NCBI RefSeq assembly: GCF_000208745.1 | Contig: NC_030859.1 | Coordinates: 4,049,136-4,113,135, forward strand | DNA from: Theobroma cacao | Taxonomy: Eukaryota; Streptophyta; Magnoliopsida; Malvales; Malvaceae | Length of the DNA: 64,000 nt | Direction of reading: 5' to 3' | Shown here: piece after piece, positions 12,262 to 26,159 of the stretch | Position numbering within the stretch: position 1 is the stretch's first letter | How the letters are laid out: each line of letters begins with the position of its first letter | Made by a program: the position numbers and the translations under genes | The notes under the pieces: model-generated | What the model was told of the DNA's origin: nothing | Databases searched by the model: none | What the model saw: only the letters and a program-made list of their open reading frames with translations

Positions 12262-12750
12262 AGGGATGCTGATGGGTATTTGTAATCGAATATTTTACAT
12301 TACTCAATTCGATTAAATAAAAGTAGAGATTTTATAATTGAATTCGGATAATAAGGTTATTACTCATAACGAGTTCAGGTAATTATTTTTAAAATAAATT
12401 TTAATTTTATATATTAGTATTATTTATAAATTCTTGATAATTAATGTAATACTTATTAAAATTAATTAATTATCCTAAATATGATTTTAAATTTTAAATA
12501 TATTTATGAACTAATTTTTATTTATTAATTTAATTTTTATTATTACTATATATAAAAATTAATTTAAATTGAATAATTATCGGATACGGATATTTAACAA
12601 ATAGTATCTACAATATATGGATACGAGATTAAGTAATAATTCAAAAAATTAATCGAGTATTTATAGGATTCGAATGCCTTATCTAATAATAGAATTTAGA
12701 TTAGAGTATTTTAAAAATAATAGGTACCCTACTCATTTACATCTCTGATA
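12262..12750. repeat. Decayed dispersed element with weak inverted ends
   Basis: The left end (agggatgctgatgggtat) and the reverse complement of the right end (agagatgtaaatgagtag) match at most positions. The interior holds diverged words such as gaattcggataat and ggatacggatattt on both strands. This resembles the degenerate gattcggata-type repeats seen in many dicot genomes. No convincing target-site duplication or coding capacity is seen, so the class is unknown. Confidence 0.4.
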
Positions 12751-13165
12751 AATTTAATTGGTGAGTAAATAAAGGTTATATTAACTTTTAACTATTTTGG
12801 CCGTGCAATGATCGTAATTGGTGACAAATAAAATGTTTAAAATTAAACTAAAAATCAACGCATGTGATGATTAACACAACTAGCGCAATGGAAGTAGTTT
12901 GTTTTGTTCCGATCATCTCCAAAAGCGAGTGGAAAAATGTCTATTATATACCAAACTTCTCTACCTAAATTCATTAATAATTTTACCAATTTTATATTTC
13001 TTATTAATTCTAAACAAATTCAAACTTTACTTAATATTGTATGAATTATTTGCGTCGTTTTGGATTTGATTATAACTAATTGGGAAAAAATCCTAATCAA
13101 AATAGAATTATGACCACATTTTTTTTTTAAACGAAGTGGTTAGCAATTTTCTAATAAAGCAAAAA

Positions 13166-13693
13166 AGCATAATATACAAAAAAAAAAAGCTCTTAAATTA
13201 TTCAAGAAAATTCAAATAAAATTTTATATTTTTATTGCGTTAAATTAAACCCTTATACTTTTATTTTAAGCAAAATAAACCATTGTATTTTTTATTTTAA
13301 GTAAAATAAGCTCTTATAACTAATGATTGACTTAGTCAAAATGATATTTATTATTGTATATTATGTGACGTTGATGTGGCATATTAAAATATCATAATTG
13401 ATTATGATTTGACATGTTGGTATATTATCATAATTGATAATAATATTACATACTAATTTTACATGATAACATGATCACGTGATATTTTTCACTTTTCACA
13501 TCAATATCATGTCAATGTCATATGGATTGAAAATAACAGCTAACATTTTTACTAATGATAATTAATCAATTATTAATCATAAAAATTTATTTAACTTAAA
13601 ACAAAAATATGAGATTTAATTAAAAGCAATAAAAAATTAATGACTTGTTTGAATATTATTGAATAATTTAAAATTTTATTTGAGCATTATGCT
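13166..13693. mobile_element. Foldback MULE-like element, copy B
   Basis: 528 bp with the same long inverted arms as copy A and matching termini: agcATAATat at the left and the complementary gcATTATgct at the right. The non-palindromic core (the tgatcacgtgatattttt region) is reversed relative to copy A, so the element sits in the opposite orientation. Flanks are poly-A-rich, and the best 9-bp duplication (aagcaaaaa / aaaaaaata) is imperfect, consistent with an older insertion. Confidence 0.75.
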
Positions 13694-14554
13694 AAAAAAA
13701 TAAAAAATGTAACTAGTACTTTGACAAAAAAGAAAATTGCCGACTCACGGTCCATGTCTCTTTCACCATGTTAATGCTTTGTTAGACAATAAATGATGAA
13801 TAAAGATAAACTAATATCAACTTCTTTTATTTTTTTAAGAAATTTATTCTATGCAAAATTATTATTACGTGCTTTTAACGAATAAAATATGAAATTTAAT
13901 TACAAAATTTGATATCAAAATATTGGCAAAAAAAGTGTGTTGCGTCTCAGTATCTAATCAAAATGATATTTTCAAAGAAATTTGTCATTAATTTTTATAC
14001 TATACACATTTAATACTAATGGAAAAAGTATGATAAATATGAGAAGAACAATTATTTTTTCTTTGTTAAAAAAATAGAGGGTTTATATTTGATGTGTTGA
14101 TAATTAAAGTAAATTATTAATATTTAATTTTAAGTCTCTAAAGATTCATGATTTTATTTTATTAATGAGATGGTAATATTTGGTGAGTTGATAATATATA
14201 GAAACTATACTTTGTTAATACATAAAATATAAACTTAAAAATATATTAATTTTTTATATATTAAATAAATTTCTTGAAAATTTGATCACAAAAAATATAT
14301 ATATTTAAAGCACACAAAAGTATCCTAATCCAAGTTGATACTTTATCCAAATAAATAAAGCCGAATTATAAACTTACCCATCATATTATTCCCAATGATT
14401 GTGAGTTTCTGACCCTACATATGCTAAATTATTAATTGATCTGCATTTACTAAGCTGAAAATTACTGATAGTAAAAATTAACCTTCTGTCTTTTTGGGTC
14501 CTTGATTTAATCGTAGCCGTTTGTCACTGTTCATAACTGACAAACACGTCACAT

Positions 14555-14615
14555 TAGCAGTCACTGCCACGGCCGGTTCTGGTAACTTACATACAACCGG
14601 CCACGCTAGCGTGAC
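14555..14615. repeat. Imperfect GC-rich inverted repeat
   Basis: GGCCGGTT at 14571-14578 pairs with AACCGGCC at 14595-14602 across a 16-base loop. Further out, GTCAC (start about 14560) pairs with GTGAC (about 14610), separated by mismatched 6- and 8-base stretches. It stands out sharply from its AT-rich surroundings. Confidence 0.65.
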
Positions 14616-17600
14616 AGTATAAAGACCAAGCTAATAGTTTAGGATTTTCCACGTGGCGGATAATGGTAAGATCTGATTAAAATTTTTTATTGATATTGGG
14701 CCCTACCGAGGTGACTGTGAGATTCTCGTCAGAGAAGGAGGTGATGGGACATGACGCGTGGGGCCCAAAAGTGGTGGGCCCATGTCCGAATCTCTGTCGT
14801 TACTTCTAGGTTGGAAGGAGAAATCTTAAACCCCAGTTTTGTCGGAAACCTTTCTTACGACTTTTTTTGTGTGTAACTTTGTCTGCTATACGCCTATAAC
14901 AAGCAAAAAGAAAATAACTTTAATGAAAAATTTGGAATAATTGGCCAAATTAACGTGCAAGAGGTTAGAAATTTAACCTGCTTTGCTCGTCTTTTAAAAA
15001 CATTTGGTTCACGAAATTGAATAAATAAAATAAAATACTTATTATGTGAAATAAAATAGAGTAAAATAATTATGAAATAATTTAATTTATAAAATAAAAT
15101 TATTTTCCTATGTTATTCAAATATCGGGTTGATAAAAATAATTTTTGAATAACAAAAAAAATATTTATGCGATAAAAAATACTTTTTATTTTTGGGTACA
15201 ACAATTTTGCTATTTATTTTTTAAGTTTGAAAATAAAAAAGTAATAAATTTGTTTGGATATAAAAAAATAATTATTTTTTAAAAAAATTATACACAAAAT
15301 ATATAATTTTTTTAATAATAGATGCATGATTTAATTTTTATATAAATTAATTATGTTATAAGTTATGTTATGTTTTAAATATTTATTTATTTAAATCAAT
15401 AATATGATATATTTTTTTATCTTTTTCTTTTATTTTATATTAATTTTAAAAAGTAAAAAAATAAAAGCATAGCCAAATAGTTTTATCCTAGTTTTTCTTT
15501 CTTGTTCTTCTTAATTGTAACCATTTGAGGGATGAAAGGGGTTGTTAATTTTCTTTTTACCAATTTAAAGAAAAAGATATTTAATTTTTTTCAATAATAA
15601 AATACATATATTTACTATTGAATCAAATATTTAACTATTGAGAGATAAAGCTTGAGTTATAAGAAGAATTAGGATTCTTTTAGTGTTTCTTTTACCAGGA
15701 TTTGCTTTACTATTTTCATTTTATTTTCTAAAAATTATTATAAAAATAAATTACATAGTCTACTTGAGCTTAGGTTAACTATTATGAGAATGTAATGAAG
15801 TTTGGACTTGATCTTCTAAATTTGACACTATTGTACAAGAAGAATGAATAATAAAGGAACAAATTTGTATTAGACTAAAAATAAATACATTGCTTTCTTC
15901 CAAAAAAAAAAAATACATTGCTAACACATAAGAATAAATTTAAACATAATTTGAATTTTTTTACACAAACAAAATTGTTTCAATGCAAAATAAAAATACT
16001 TACATTTTGGTATATGTGATCTTAAATTACATAATAAAAAATAAATTAATTTATATTTCATAAGTTTTTATTTTTATTTAAAATTTAAATTAATATCTCA
16101 AATTTTAATAGTTAAAAAATGTCATTTAAAAACCAATAGATGCAATGTTGTTGCTTAATATATTTTTCTTTTCGTTTCCTTTTAGATTTATTAAATGGGC
16201 TTGCAAATTGGCTGCTCCACGTACCCATCACCAGTGTCTCTATAAGAATACAAATACTTATCACTGAATCAAACTAATTTGATGCTGACTTGCTTATTTT
16301 ATCTTTCAGGTTTAAAATGACATATTCCATTTGAGATTTGTTTTTTGGTAAATTCGTAATGTTACAACAGCATCTTCCTAAATATGGAGGTCCCAAACAA
16401 ATATTCTCTTCCCAATTAATTAAAAAATTATAACAAACTTATCAATTATTGATTTACATATTTATATAAATTACAAATGTGAAGCTCAGCCATAGAGTTT
16501 GGCCTCCTTCAGTTAGGTATCTTGCCATTTTGAGTAGGAAAATTAATGCTTTGGCCTAGGGACCGCACCACTTTCTAGTAAATCCCCTAAATGCATCAAT
16601 TTAGTTGACAAATTAGCTGTTAATGGAAAAAAAATGAATAATTATTTTAAAGGATTCTTTATATATTTCTTTCCCCCGCCGTTTCGAATTAATTTTTAAT
16701 GATTTTCATTTTAAAATTATGTCCGAAAATATCCTTTTAATATTAAAAAAATACAAAAATTAATAAAAAAACTCTGAGTAATTTTGTTTTTAAATTAAGG
16801 TTAAGGAAAAGGTGCACGTAAAATATCACGTGCCATTGTTTTCGAAATTAATAATGATGGTCCCAATGACCCAAAATTATTCCAAGGCCTATAAGGACAT
16901 CAACAAGTTGGAGGAAAAACAAAAGAAAGAGAAAGGAGTACATCAGGTAGAGATCACTCATGATGAAAAGTTTCACTAGAACCACAAAACATTTTGAGAG
17001 AAAACATATTTGTCCCTGTGTTCTTGCCCAACCCAACACTAATGTGACCACCATTGTCTAATTTCTTTGCCATAATTAATGAAATATACATTTCTACTTG
17101 AATTTCTCTTCCTTCACAAATGCATAGGGTTTGATAATGAAGTTTACTAAGCCTTTTTTTAAAAAATTTATAACATGATTTTTGTTGCATATTTATTATT
17201 TGTCAGTCTTTTTATATTTTTAAAATCTAGTGCATGTCATAATTTTTATATTTCAAAACTATGAAATTAATTTTTAGGAAAAAAACACTAAAAGTGGGTT
17301 ATTATTGTAGCTAGCAAATCTTAAATTTCAAGGTTAAAATTTCTAAAGATTAATCGCTAAGAAAAGTTTTGTGAATTTGCTCGTGAATTTTAGAAATGTC
17401 ATCGTTGATTTACAATATAAAACAGTTATTTTAATTTCTCAAATATAGGAAATTTCTTGGTATTTAACCTATGGAAAAGCAAAAGGGAGAAAAATTGCAT
17501 CCGAATGTGGCATTTAATTGACTTTGCCATCTACTTTTTCCACTTCTAGAAGTAAAAATGAACAAGCAAAACTATGGTTCACTGCTACCTTGTTCGAGAA

Positions 17601-18924
17601 AATAAATTTTAAAAAATTTCCAAATGTGGCATTTAATTGACTATTTTCATTTTCTTTTCCACTTGTACACAATGTATTTTTTAAATTTTACAAGTGAATT
17701 TAGAGAGTTGTCTTGTATCTATTAAATGACTAAGTAAGTCACTATTATTAACTTGACACACTGTATCAATTATATTTATAATTAGTATATACATATATGA
17801 TTTTGGGTTATACAATGAAACAAATTAAAAATGGCAAAATCAATCCAAATTCAAATTAATTAAAAAGTTAAAAGATTCAAATTCAAAAACACTCGAATTT
17901 AAAATAAACCTGAAAAAATCGAACCTAAATACCACATTCCAATGTTTACATCTTACATAAAATTTAAAATAACTTAAAATTAACTAGATATGAAATGGTT
18001 TGAACTCAAAACGGTCCAAACACGAAATTATCCGAGCCCAAAATGACTAATCTCGATCTTACTCGTTTTGCTAGCTTGTCTCATCTCATAATCTCATTCT
18101 TTCCTTGAAATTCAATCTCAAGACTTTTAAATTAAAAATTTTCAAGTTATTAAAAGCTAGAAATGTAGAGGTGTGGACAGATCGAGCTACTTACCAAGCC
18201 CTGGACATGACTCTAACCCGATCAAAAAATATTTATATAATATAGCAATATTTTTTAATATTCTAACAATAAACCTAATTATTTTTCTCGAACTCAAATA
18301 TAAATTTAAATTTTTAAGATCTCAACCAACCTTTAATTAAATGTCTTTTTTAGAAAAAGAATTATTGAAACTTGTGGACAAGAATCCCTAACCTAATGAC
18401 AAAGCATTGTCATGCAAATGCATGCATCAATGCTTTAATGGGATTCGGAGTTCCAATTTCCAAGTCGCAAATGAAGCATGCAGCTAGCTAGCATCCATTA
18501 TTGCATGAACATCGGTTGCTTCAAAGAAAAAAACATTGATTGCAACACGTGTCCAACACATTGGCGGAGGCTGCTGACAAGCCGCGTAGGCGGCCGTGCC
18601 TGGCGGCCGGCGCCCTTTAATTGGCCATTTTGCTTTGATCTTAAAACTCTTCAACTCCCCTTTAATGCAAGTCAACTTTTTTAATTTTTTCAGCTATGCG
18701 ATTGGAGGGACTTAAACTAAGCTGGATTCATTAATGAGAATGACCTGTTACTATGCCATAGAGAGCGGCCATTTAACAAGTTCACAATGGAATCTCATTA
18801 AATATCAAAGAGAGAAATGGGCGATGTTTAGCATGTTTTAATCCAAGACCCCTTGGGAATTGCCAAAAAGATTAAAAAAAAAACCCTTTTTATCATAATG
18901 GATCTACTAACATTGGTCACCTTT

Positions 18925-19085
18925 GAGTGCAATGACGAATTTAAAATTCTACATGAAAGATGTTAAAGGTAATTAATTGTTTGTTACTTGATTTGATTTG
19001 AGGTGATAAACTTATATATTTTAAATTTTATACATATAATAATAAAAAATTAAAAATATAGGGGTGACGGCCGCCACAACCTTTG
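18925..19085 (+). repeat. Short dispersed repeat family R2, copy d
   Basis: Same orientation as the copy near 1.9 kb. It runs from aatgacgaatttaaaattct through tatattttaaattttatac to a GC-rich tip gggtgacggccgccac, matching the other copies in order of motifs. Boundaries are approximate. Confidence 0.5.
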
Positions 19086-22000
19086 GTCGACTATTGCCTG
19101 AGCCTCTTGCTAAGTTGTTATTTATACAACTATTTGATATCAAATTCAAATGTGGTTGTCAATGGTTAATGTGATAATTTTCAATATATATGATGAAGAT
19201 ATTATTTTAAGGGAAATGATAAATTATAGTGGCGTCATAGTTTTAATGAAGTACATAAAATATTTTTCCTTAAAGTTCGCATTATTTTCACACATAATTA
19301 GAGATGCCAAGTACCCATTATTTTTCAAGTACCATAACCAGAATTTTGTTATTTGATAGGTTACCCTAACCTTATAAATACACAATTAAATTATTGAATT
19401 GCTATTTGAATCTTAAGATCATTATCCTAACTCGTGACAAGTAGTTGTTTTACTACCTAAACCTTACTTGAACTTAATTATAAAATAATCTAATCTTAAT
19501 TAATCAAGTCAAGTAATATGGGTACCCGATTATAAGATATCCATCAACATAGATAATCACTATTTATCCTCCCCTTTGTGGATTTTAAACCATTTGACCG
19601 ATCTTACTTTTAAATATTAATATTATTAAATTCCCTTAAAGACAGCTCGTTAATGAAAGCAAAGCCCTAGCTTGCTTTAAATATAAGTTAATGATGGATA
19701 AGCTCTCTAGAATCCGCAGGAGTAGGAGTCGGGGTCCTAAATCTAGGACCTTGGCCATATCCCCTCTTTCCTTCTTCCTCCATGTCTTCTCCTCCTACTT
19801 CCCTTCCACTCATAGTTCCCAAGCATAGGTTTTACCATTTAGAGTTCTGATATCCACAACTATTAATTAAAAGTTAAAAATTAATTTAAATGAACTGAAA
19901 TTTCAAAAACAAAGTTAACAATTTAAAGAGCATGACTACCTATGGAGGACCATCCATTTGCCATCTCAAGTTAATCAAGTAACTTGATAGTGCAAACCAA
20001 ATTTCTTGACCTATATATATCTGTGTCTACCACTCTCATCCTTTTTTTTATTAATTTTCTATTGACGACCACTCTATTTTTCAACAAATTTATATCATTA
20101 TATGAAGTAAAACAAATCTAAAATCATAGCTTACTCTTGCCTTATCCCAACTGACTCAATCAACACTCCCACACACATTCATGAAGGAGATATTTGGTTA
20201 GGTATTCAACCTTGGTTGGCTATATAACTTGGTGCGGATTGACCCAATTTGTCATTGGTTTCTATTGACAAGTGTAAGTAGATCATTATGCATTCGGGAT
20301 TTTGAGCCTATAAAACTTATTTTGGACTTTGTTTGAGCTTTGGTCCAAATTTGCCAAACACAATCATCAATTTTTGGACTCAATTTTGGGCCATGTGCTT
20401 GACTTTGACTACTCCAAATTGTCCTTGACAATGTTAAAACTACTAGTAATATTTAGGGATTACACTTTATACACCATACAGTATCACTTAATTACAGAGC
20501 CTATTCATGACATCAAACTCAGTTAGACTCATCTAATACAAAATTAAGTTGTAATTTTTCTAATCTTCATATAATCTTTAACCGTTAGTAGCTTGCTTTC
20601 CTAAAGAGACATGGAAAAGGTAGAATCTTGCCTTTGCATTTTAATCTGCAAATAATTTTGTATAATACCCTTTCAAATTGTTAACCTTGTCTGGGTTTTA
20701 CACATTAAAAACCTCACAGCCGTAGCTCAGCCAAGTCCAGTTATTTGGCCGACATTAGGCCAAGCCATTCCCTTTAAATAAAACAATTGGTTTAACTTTA
20801 GCAGTTTACCATCCTATTAAACTTAACAAAAACCCTTCAATCAAAATATTTTTTTTATTTCTTAAGTTTCACTCACCTACTTTGATTGCAATAGCCATTA
20901 AGGCTTGAGTACTGATTGAAGGGAATCCAGGACTACTGGCCAATGGCTTATAAGCCTTATGGGGACCAGCATTTTTTTTTTATACGAGGAATCATACTTG
21001 TATGGACAAATTTGGGAACATTTCTGCTTACCCACTTCATTATTCTTTTCTTACCTTGAATATTACCTGATTTTCTAAACATAAATTTCAAATTGGTTCA
21101 TCTTAGTGTCCACACATGCAACAAAACATATTGGTGTTTTCTTGTACTCATATTACTTTGGGTTTGGCATGAACTATTTGGCTAGTAGCTCTAACCTAAT
21201 CTGGGCCCTCATCTTCCCATATAGAATGCCACTTTGGACTTTCCCTAGCTTGGATTTGTTTGAGAAAACAAAATTCATCTAGGAAAGCTTAATCTGTAAT
21301 AGATTGAATCAATGATTTGATTTGAAATAAAAATTAATTACTTATAATATAAAATTGAACACCACCTTCAATCCGTTCTTAACTGCAACTAAAATTGATC
21401 TTTCTCTCAAGACAATCCCAACCTGGATTGGTTTGATGGAGCAAATATTCAGGTTGTTGAGGCAATTTTTTTTTTTTTGTGGTTGGTGATGGAATTGACA
21501 ATGAGATTGACACAATTCTCACTTGTGGTATATTGTCCTATCACTGTCCCTATTGGTAAAGCTGTTCACAATCAAAGCATTACTTAAAACATGCCCCCCA
21601 GAAGTATCAAACCATATGATTAGAAGTCCAATCAACTTTAGAATAATGAAAGTAACTACTATCATTGATTTTTAATTTTAATTTTTTGTTTCTTATATGC
21701 TTTGTAACACTAATCATTACCTGTAATGGAGTAGAAAACTTTTTAATGTTTGGTAGAGTTGAGTCAGATATTAGGAGGATTGGGACACACTGCCAAATGC
21801 TTCATAACAACCTTACGCATGATTACATTGATTTTGATTATCTAACCAAATTAGCTTGAAAAAAGGTGAAGGCTCTGGGGGGGATTTGTTTTCAAAACAA
21901 AGCTCCATTCTCCTGCAACATTTCCATTACTTAAAATATCAGGGATTTGCTCAGTTTGGTTCATCAACCATGATATCTATGGCAAGCCTACTTTTGCTTC

Positions 22001-22856
22001 AAACTCAAGATTGTCAAGTGTGACATAAAATCATTTATTTGCTTTCTGATTTTTGGGTCTTTATCACTCAAAAGAAAACATCTGATGAAACCTCCTCACA
22101 CACTTCAAACAACCTTTTTCCACCATGTCTCCTTATCACCAACCCTTAACGTTTTCCTCAAAATGGGCAATTTTTATTTTTTTTTTTCAATTACCCATTA
22201 GAAAGCTTTGCTAGAGTTCCAAACAAGCTTCCAATTATATTTTCATGGTCATGACAGCAGTTGGGGGAGAGCTGAATGTTCGTTGCTATTGAAGAAACAA
22301 GCAAAAAAGTAGCGGCCTTAATGGTGGAATGTGTAGAATGGAAGGAAAAATTGAAGAAGAGATGCTCCTATATAGGAGAAGCTTTTTTCTTTTCAACTGA
22401 AAATAACAAGTTCTCAAATTCCATTACTCATCTCAGAAATTTTGATTTCTACTAACAAATAAACTGCAAAAAGAATTCCCATGAGGAGGAAGAAGATTAA
22501 AAAAAAAAGAAAGAATGCAAAAAAAAGGGAAGGAAAACAACACAGACTCCAATAACTAATGACCTTTAAAGGCTTACTCAATACTAAACCTACAACTCTT
22601 GCTACCCTTAAGCTTCCATGTTCTCTACCCTTTTTTTCTCAGTTCTCTCATTACAACCCCCTCTCTACTATCTAAAAATATTGGTCATCTATTGCTCCTA
22701 TTCCCCCATTCCAACCCTGTACAAAAAAACAATGAACAAAGAGATAAAATAACAGTAAGAGAATAACACAAGGGTAAAAAAGAGAGAGAGAGAGGGAAAC
22801 AGAGAGGAGAAAGTTTATCCCAGCAATGGGGATTCAACAATTCCCCACACCCTCCC

Positions 22857-24316
22857 TCACATAAAATCCAACGCTGGGTTGCTTTTATTGGGAATCAACT
22901 CTGGTGAACTGGTGACCATTGTTGTTGGTGCTGCACCACCTTTGTTTCTCATCTCAATCACCTTCTTGTGCGAATTGGAGTGCAATGAGGGAACAAATGT
23001 TGGACTTGCTGCAGGCCGGTACTCAGGGAAGAGCCTGCCTGACTTGTACCGCACGCCACAAGCATTGCAAAGTGTTTTTGGCCCCATAGGCCCTGCTCTC
23101 CATTGTGGCGTCTTTGTTATCTCACAGTGCATACATTTCCTAACCGCTTGCCCTGATGAATTTTGATTATTATCAGCAGGAGCAGTTGGAAGTGACAACT
23201 TGATCTTCTTTTTCTTCTTATGTTCGGGATTAACTTGCCTAGGAATCTTGATCAAGAGCCGCGACTCAGCATAATTCTCAGAGTCAGAAGGCACCTTGGG
23301 GACAACAAACGGCTGAGGGGTGTCATTCTCATTGACAGATGAAGTAGGGGAGATAAGCTGAATCGCAGGACGAGGATTGAAGGTGGTAGGGCGGGGACGT
23401 TTGCTACGAGCACGTCCACGCCTCCCAGGGGCAGCTGTCTCAGGACTGCGAGGCAATGTCTTCTCTCCTGAGCAGGAGCTGCTGCTCTCAAGAACAGAAA
23501 CCGGACTGGAAGTCTGGAACTGATGCTGGGATGAGTCCTTAGTAATGGAAGAGGACTCTTCTTTCTTAATAGTCAAGCTTGCTCCACATTGAGAATCATC
23601 CACAAAGTTTGACAACCATTCCAATTGAACAATGTCCTCATACTGCAACCAAACAGTAATCTGGGTCAACACTTGAAATCAAAAGCATTTGAAATCCTTA
23701 AAATTCCAGGCTAACAGAAGATTACAAGTGACTTTTTTTTTCTTTTAATAAATAATAATAAGAAAATCTTTTATATTTGCCACCTAAGCATGTATAACTA
23801 ATCAGACAGCAAATCACGTGACTTCCATGACTGAAGCAATAATTATGCCACTAAATAATGCAAAACTATGGGGTGGATTCCACATTTCCACCCACGTAGC
23901 CGACAATCAATATCAAACCTTAACGAATAATTATATATAATTAAAATTATTATTCAAAATCCCCCTATTCACAAAAGTTAATTTGCTAAACTCCAAAAAA
24001 AAAACCCCCCAAAAAATAAGTGAGACCTATGACGTCATTATTGGGAAAAAAAATCAGGGATGAAACTGACACTAACCGGAACAGAGAGTTCCGCGGAGAG
24101 GTCAGAAGCACTGTTGTTGGAAAAAACAGAGTCAGAACCAGGCAATGACTCGGAATGAGTTGTCCAAATGCTGGGAAAAGCGGAGGCGTTCACGGCGGAG
24201 TCGGAGGCGGATAAACCAGCCTCGACATCCTCGTTAGGGAAGTCCAGGAGGTCGTCTATGTGGTCGAAGAAGCTGCCGCAATCTATCTCATCGATGAAGT
24301 TCGTTGGCCCAATCAT
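22857..24316 (-). CDS. GATA8: GATA zinc-finger transcription factor, GATA8/BME3-like (subfamily I)
   Basis: Nuclear DNA-binding factor for WGATAR sites. Two coding exons, 24316-24077 and 23642-22857, flank a 434-bp GT-AG intron and give 341 aa. One class-IV zinc finger, C-X2-C-X18-C-X2-C, uses Cys250, 253, 272 and 275 with TPQWRAGPMGPKTLCNACG and the following basic tail RYKSGRLFPEYRPAASPTF. Basic clusters at about 153-165 and 221-228 (HKKKKKIK) are likely nuclear signals. The acidic N-terminus (MIGPTNFIDEIDCGSFF, DDLLDFP), the SSPVSVLESSSS stretch and the RLLIKIP motif match what I recall of Arabidopsis GATA8 (BME3), a positive regulator of seed germination. The ATG at 24316 is chosen because it gives the conserved MIGP start. 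One unusual point is Ala rather than Leu in WRAGPMG, within the range seen in plants. The assignment to GATA8 rather than a sister gene is an inference. Confidence 0.94.
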
Positions 24317-25686
24317 GTTTTCTTTTATATAAAATATAATAAAAAAACCCTGCAAAAAAGAAAAATGATTAGTGTTGCATGTGAATGTCTACAACGAGTA
24401 TATAAATTATAAAGGAAGTGGGCAGTGCTGAATTGATTGAGCCGTGTGGCGCATGTTAGTATCAAGCGCCAGCTTTGAAAGAGCTTTAGTGACATACCAC
24501 ATAAGTAACTTCCTTTTGAAACTCATTATGGATTTATTTGTTTGAAAATTGAAATTTCAAATTTGGGTTACTCCCAATTGTGAGTATCTGTAAATTTTGA
24601 AGGAAAATGTCGGTTTTTTTTTGTTTGCAAAGGGAAGGTGGATGAAAGCTTCCAAAGTAAATTGGTGCAAGGTGGTCCAAGGTGGTCCAAGGGAAGCTGA
24701 CATTTGTTTATTTCCCAAACAGGGGATTATTCTTTTTTTTCAAAATTTGAAGGAAAAAACAAAAAAGAAGACAAAGGGATTCTGAAGCAAACCTCTGTTA
24801 CTGGTGAGAAAAAACTTTCGGGGAAGACGAGATAATTTCTAGGAAAATGAGGAGAATTTCGCCTGAGAAACCTGCAAGAAGAGTTAACAAAAAGTGAAAT
24901 TGTTAGTACATAAGACTACTTTGATAGCTGAAATAATACAGTGCTATTTGTTTTTGAAAAAGAATGCAGCAGAAGCTTTTCTTATGTTTAAGTGTTCCAG
25001 AAAAACCAAAACCAACAGGGAAGCATTTTATTTTGTACTTTTTTTTATTACATTACTCTGTTTGTTCCCCAAGAAAGTGAAGGAAAAAAGGAATTGAATT
25101 TTGAGAATATGATTTCCTTTTGCTTAATTGGTAAGACAAAATGTGAACCCAATTCAGTAAAAAAAAGAAATTGAAAAGTTGGTTTTAGTTCATAATTGGG
25201 GTTGCCGCTTGGAATACTGAAATAATGAAAAAAACTTTAGTTCTCCAATTCAGTTCAAATCCTTCTCATTTCCTACACTTTCTCAGCTACCAAACAGAGT
25301 ATTCTTGAAGAAAAGGGGAAAAAAAATGCTTCTCGAACCTATAATTCTATAATCTTACTCCCTGCCGACACTGAAATTTTCAATGTAACACCAGTCCAAA
25401 TGTTCAAAAGAAGAAGAACACACTGAAAAAGACTAAACTTGAACTCAAAAACTATAATTCCCGCCCAAAGACAAAAACTTTGATTGAGAATCCCAAAAGA
25501 CTGTCCCCCCTACGAAAAACCCAATTCCAAAAACCTCAAAAAAGAATGAAAATTTCAGCTACCTAGCAATCCAAACAAGTTCAAACCCTCTTCATGTTTT
25601 GATTGAGTTGTAGTGAGAGAAGAAGTATGTATGCAGTAGTAAAAGCAATGGCTTTGAACAACAATACCTTGATAAGAGAAGACAGA

Positions 25687-25721
<35 letters not shown>

Positions 25722-25800
25722 GGGAAGGTTTTGAAAGAAGAGAGAGGAAGGAAACAAAGGCTAAAAAGGAGAGGAAGAAGGGACTGAAGGGTTTATGGTA
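24317..25800 (-). promoter_or_regulatory. Probable 5' leader of the GATA gene with intron(s)
   Basis: Just upstream of the start codon is a good acceptor, ttttttgcag at 24350, on the coding strand. The best upstream donor is ATCAAG/GTATTG at 25668/25667, predicting a leader intron of about 1.3 kb. A middle exon is possible: another acceptor (ttcttgcag, about 24.87 kb) is followed by a donor (CAGAG/GTTTGC, about 24.79 kb). The first leader exon would contain a CT-rich microsatellite. Transcript data would be needed to choose between one and two introns. Confidence 0.5.
25689..25718. repeat. (GA)15 microsatellite
   Basis: Thirty bases of uninterrupted GA, read as CT on the coding strand of the GATA gene, inside its probable first leader exon. 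CT-rich leaders are common in plants, and the array is a likely length polymorphism. Confidence 0.9.
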
Positions 25801-26159
25801 GGTGCGCCTCCTCCTTCATTGCTAGCTGTCTTTTACTCTCCTTCTCCTCTGTCTTGATGTTGAAGTCTTCTCTTTCTCTCTCTATCTCTCTCTCTCCCTG
25901 ATTACCCCCTTGGGTCCCACCCTTCCTCTATTCTTTTCCCAAGTTTTCATTTTTTTTTCACACTCAAATTTGGGTGAAGACAGATTGGAGGCCAATGGCT
26001 GGATTTTATACACAAGAGGAAGAAGATAAGCTACTTTTTTTTCTTCTTGGTTAGAATATTTTAACCTGACACAGGAATTTCCTCCCTTTTTTATTTTTTT
26101 ACATTTTTTTTAACCGCCTTAAATGGCCAACCAAAAATAGGTCAATACCAAAAGAAAAC

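Larger units (their letters stand above)
9000..13165. other. ARF upstream region and gene-free spacer
   Basis: The first few hundred bases are likely the ARF promoter; no confident TATA box can be assigned in such AT-rich DNA. The rest has no gene. Repeats within it are listed separately. Confidence 0.5.
13694..22600. other. Gene-free spacer between ARF and GATA genes
   Basis: Very AT-rich, with no frame or splice pattern that supports a gene. It holds two GC-richer islands (14.5-14.85 kb and 18.43-18.67 kb), one short dispersed repeat near 19 kb and scattered diverged repeat words around 17.8-18.3 kb. Confidence 0.55.

Noticed and set aside
22879..23166. 95-codon plus-strand open frame
   Set aside because: Antisense shadow of the GATA zinc-finger exon.
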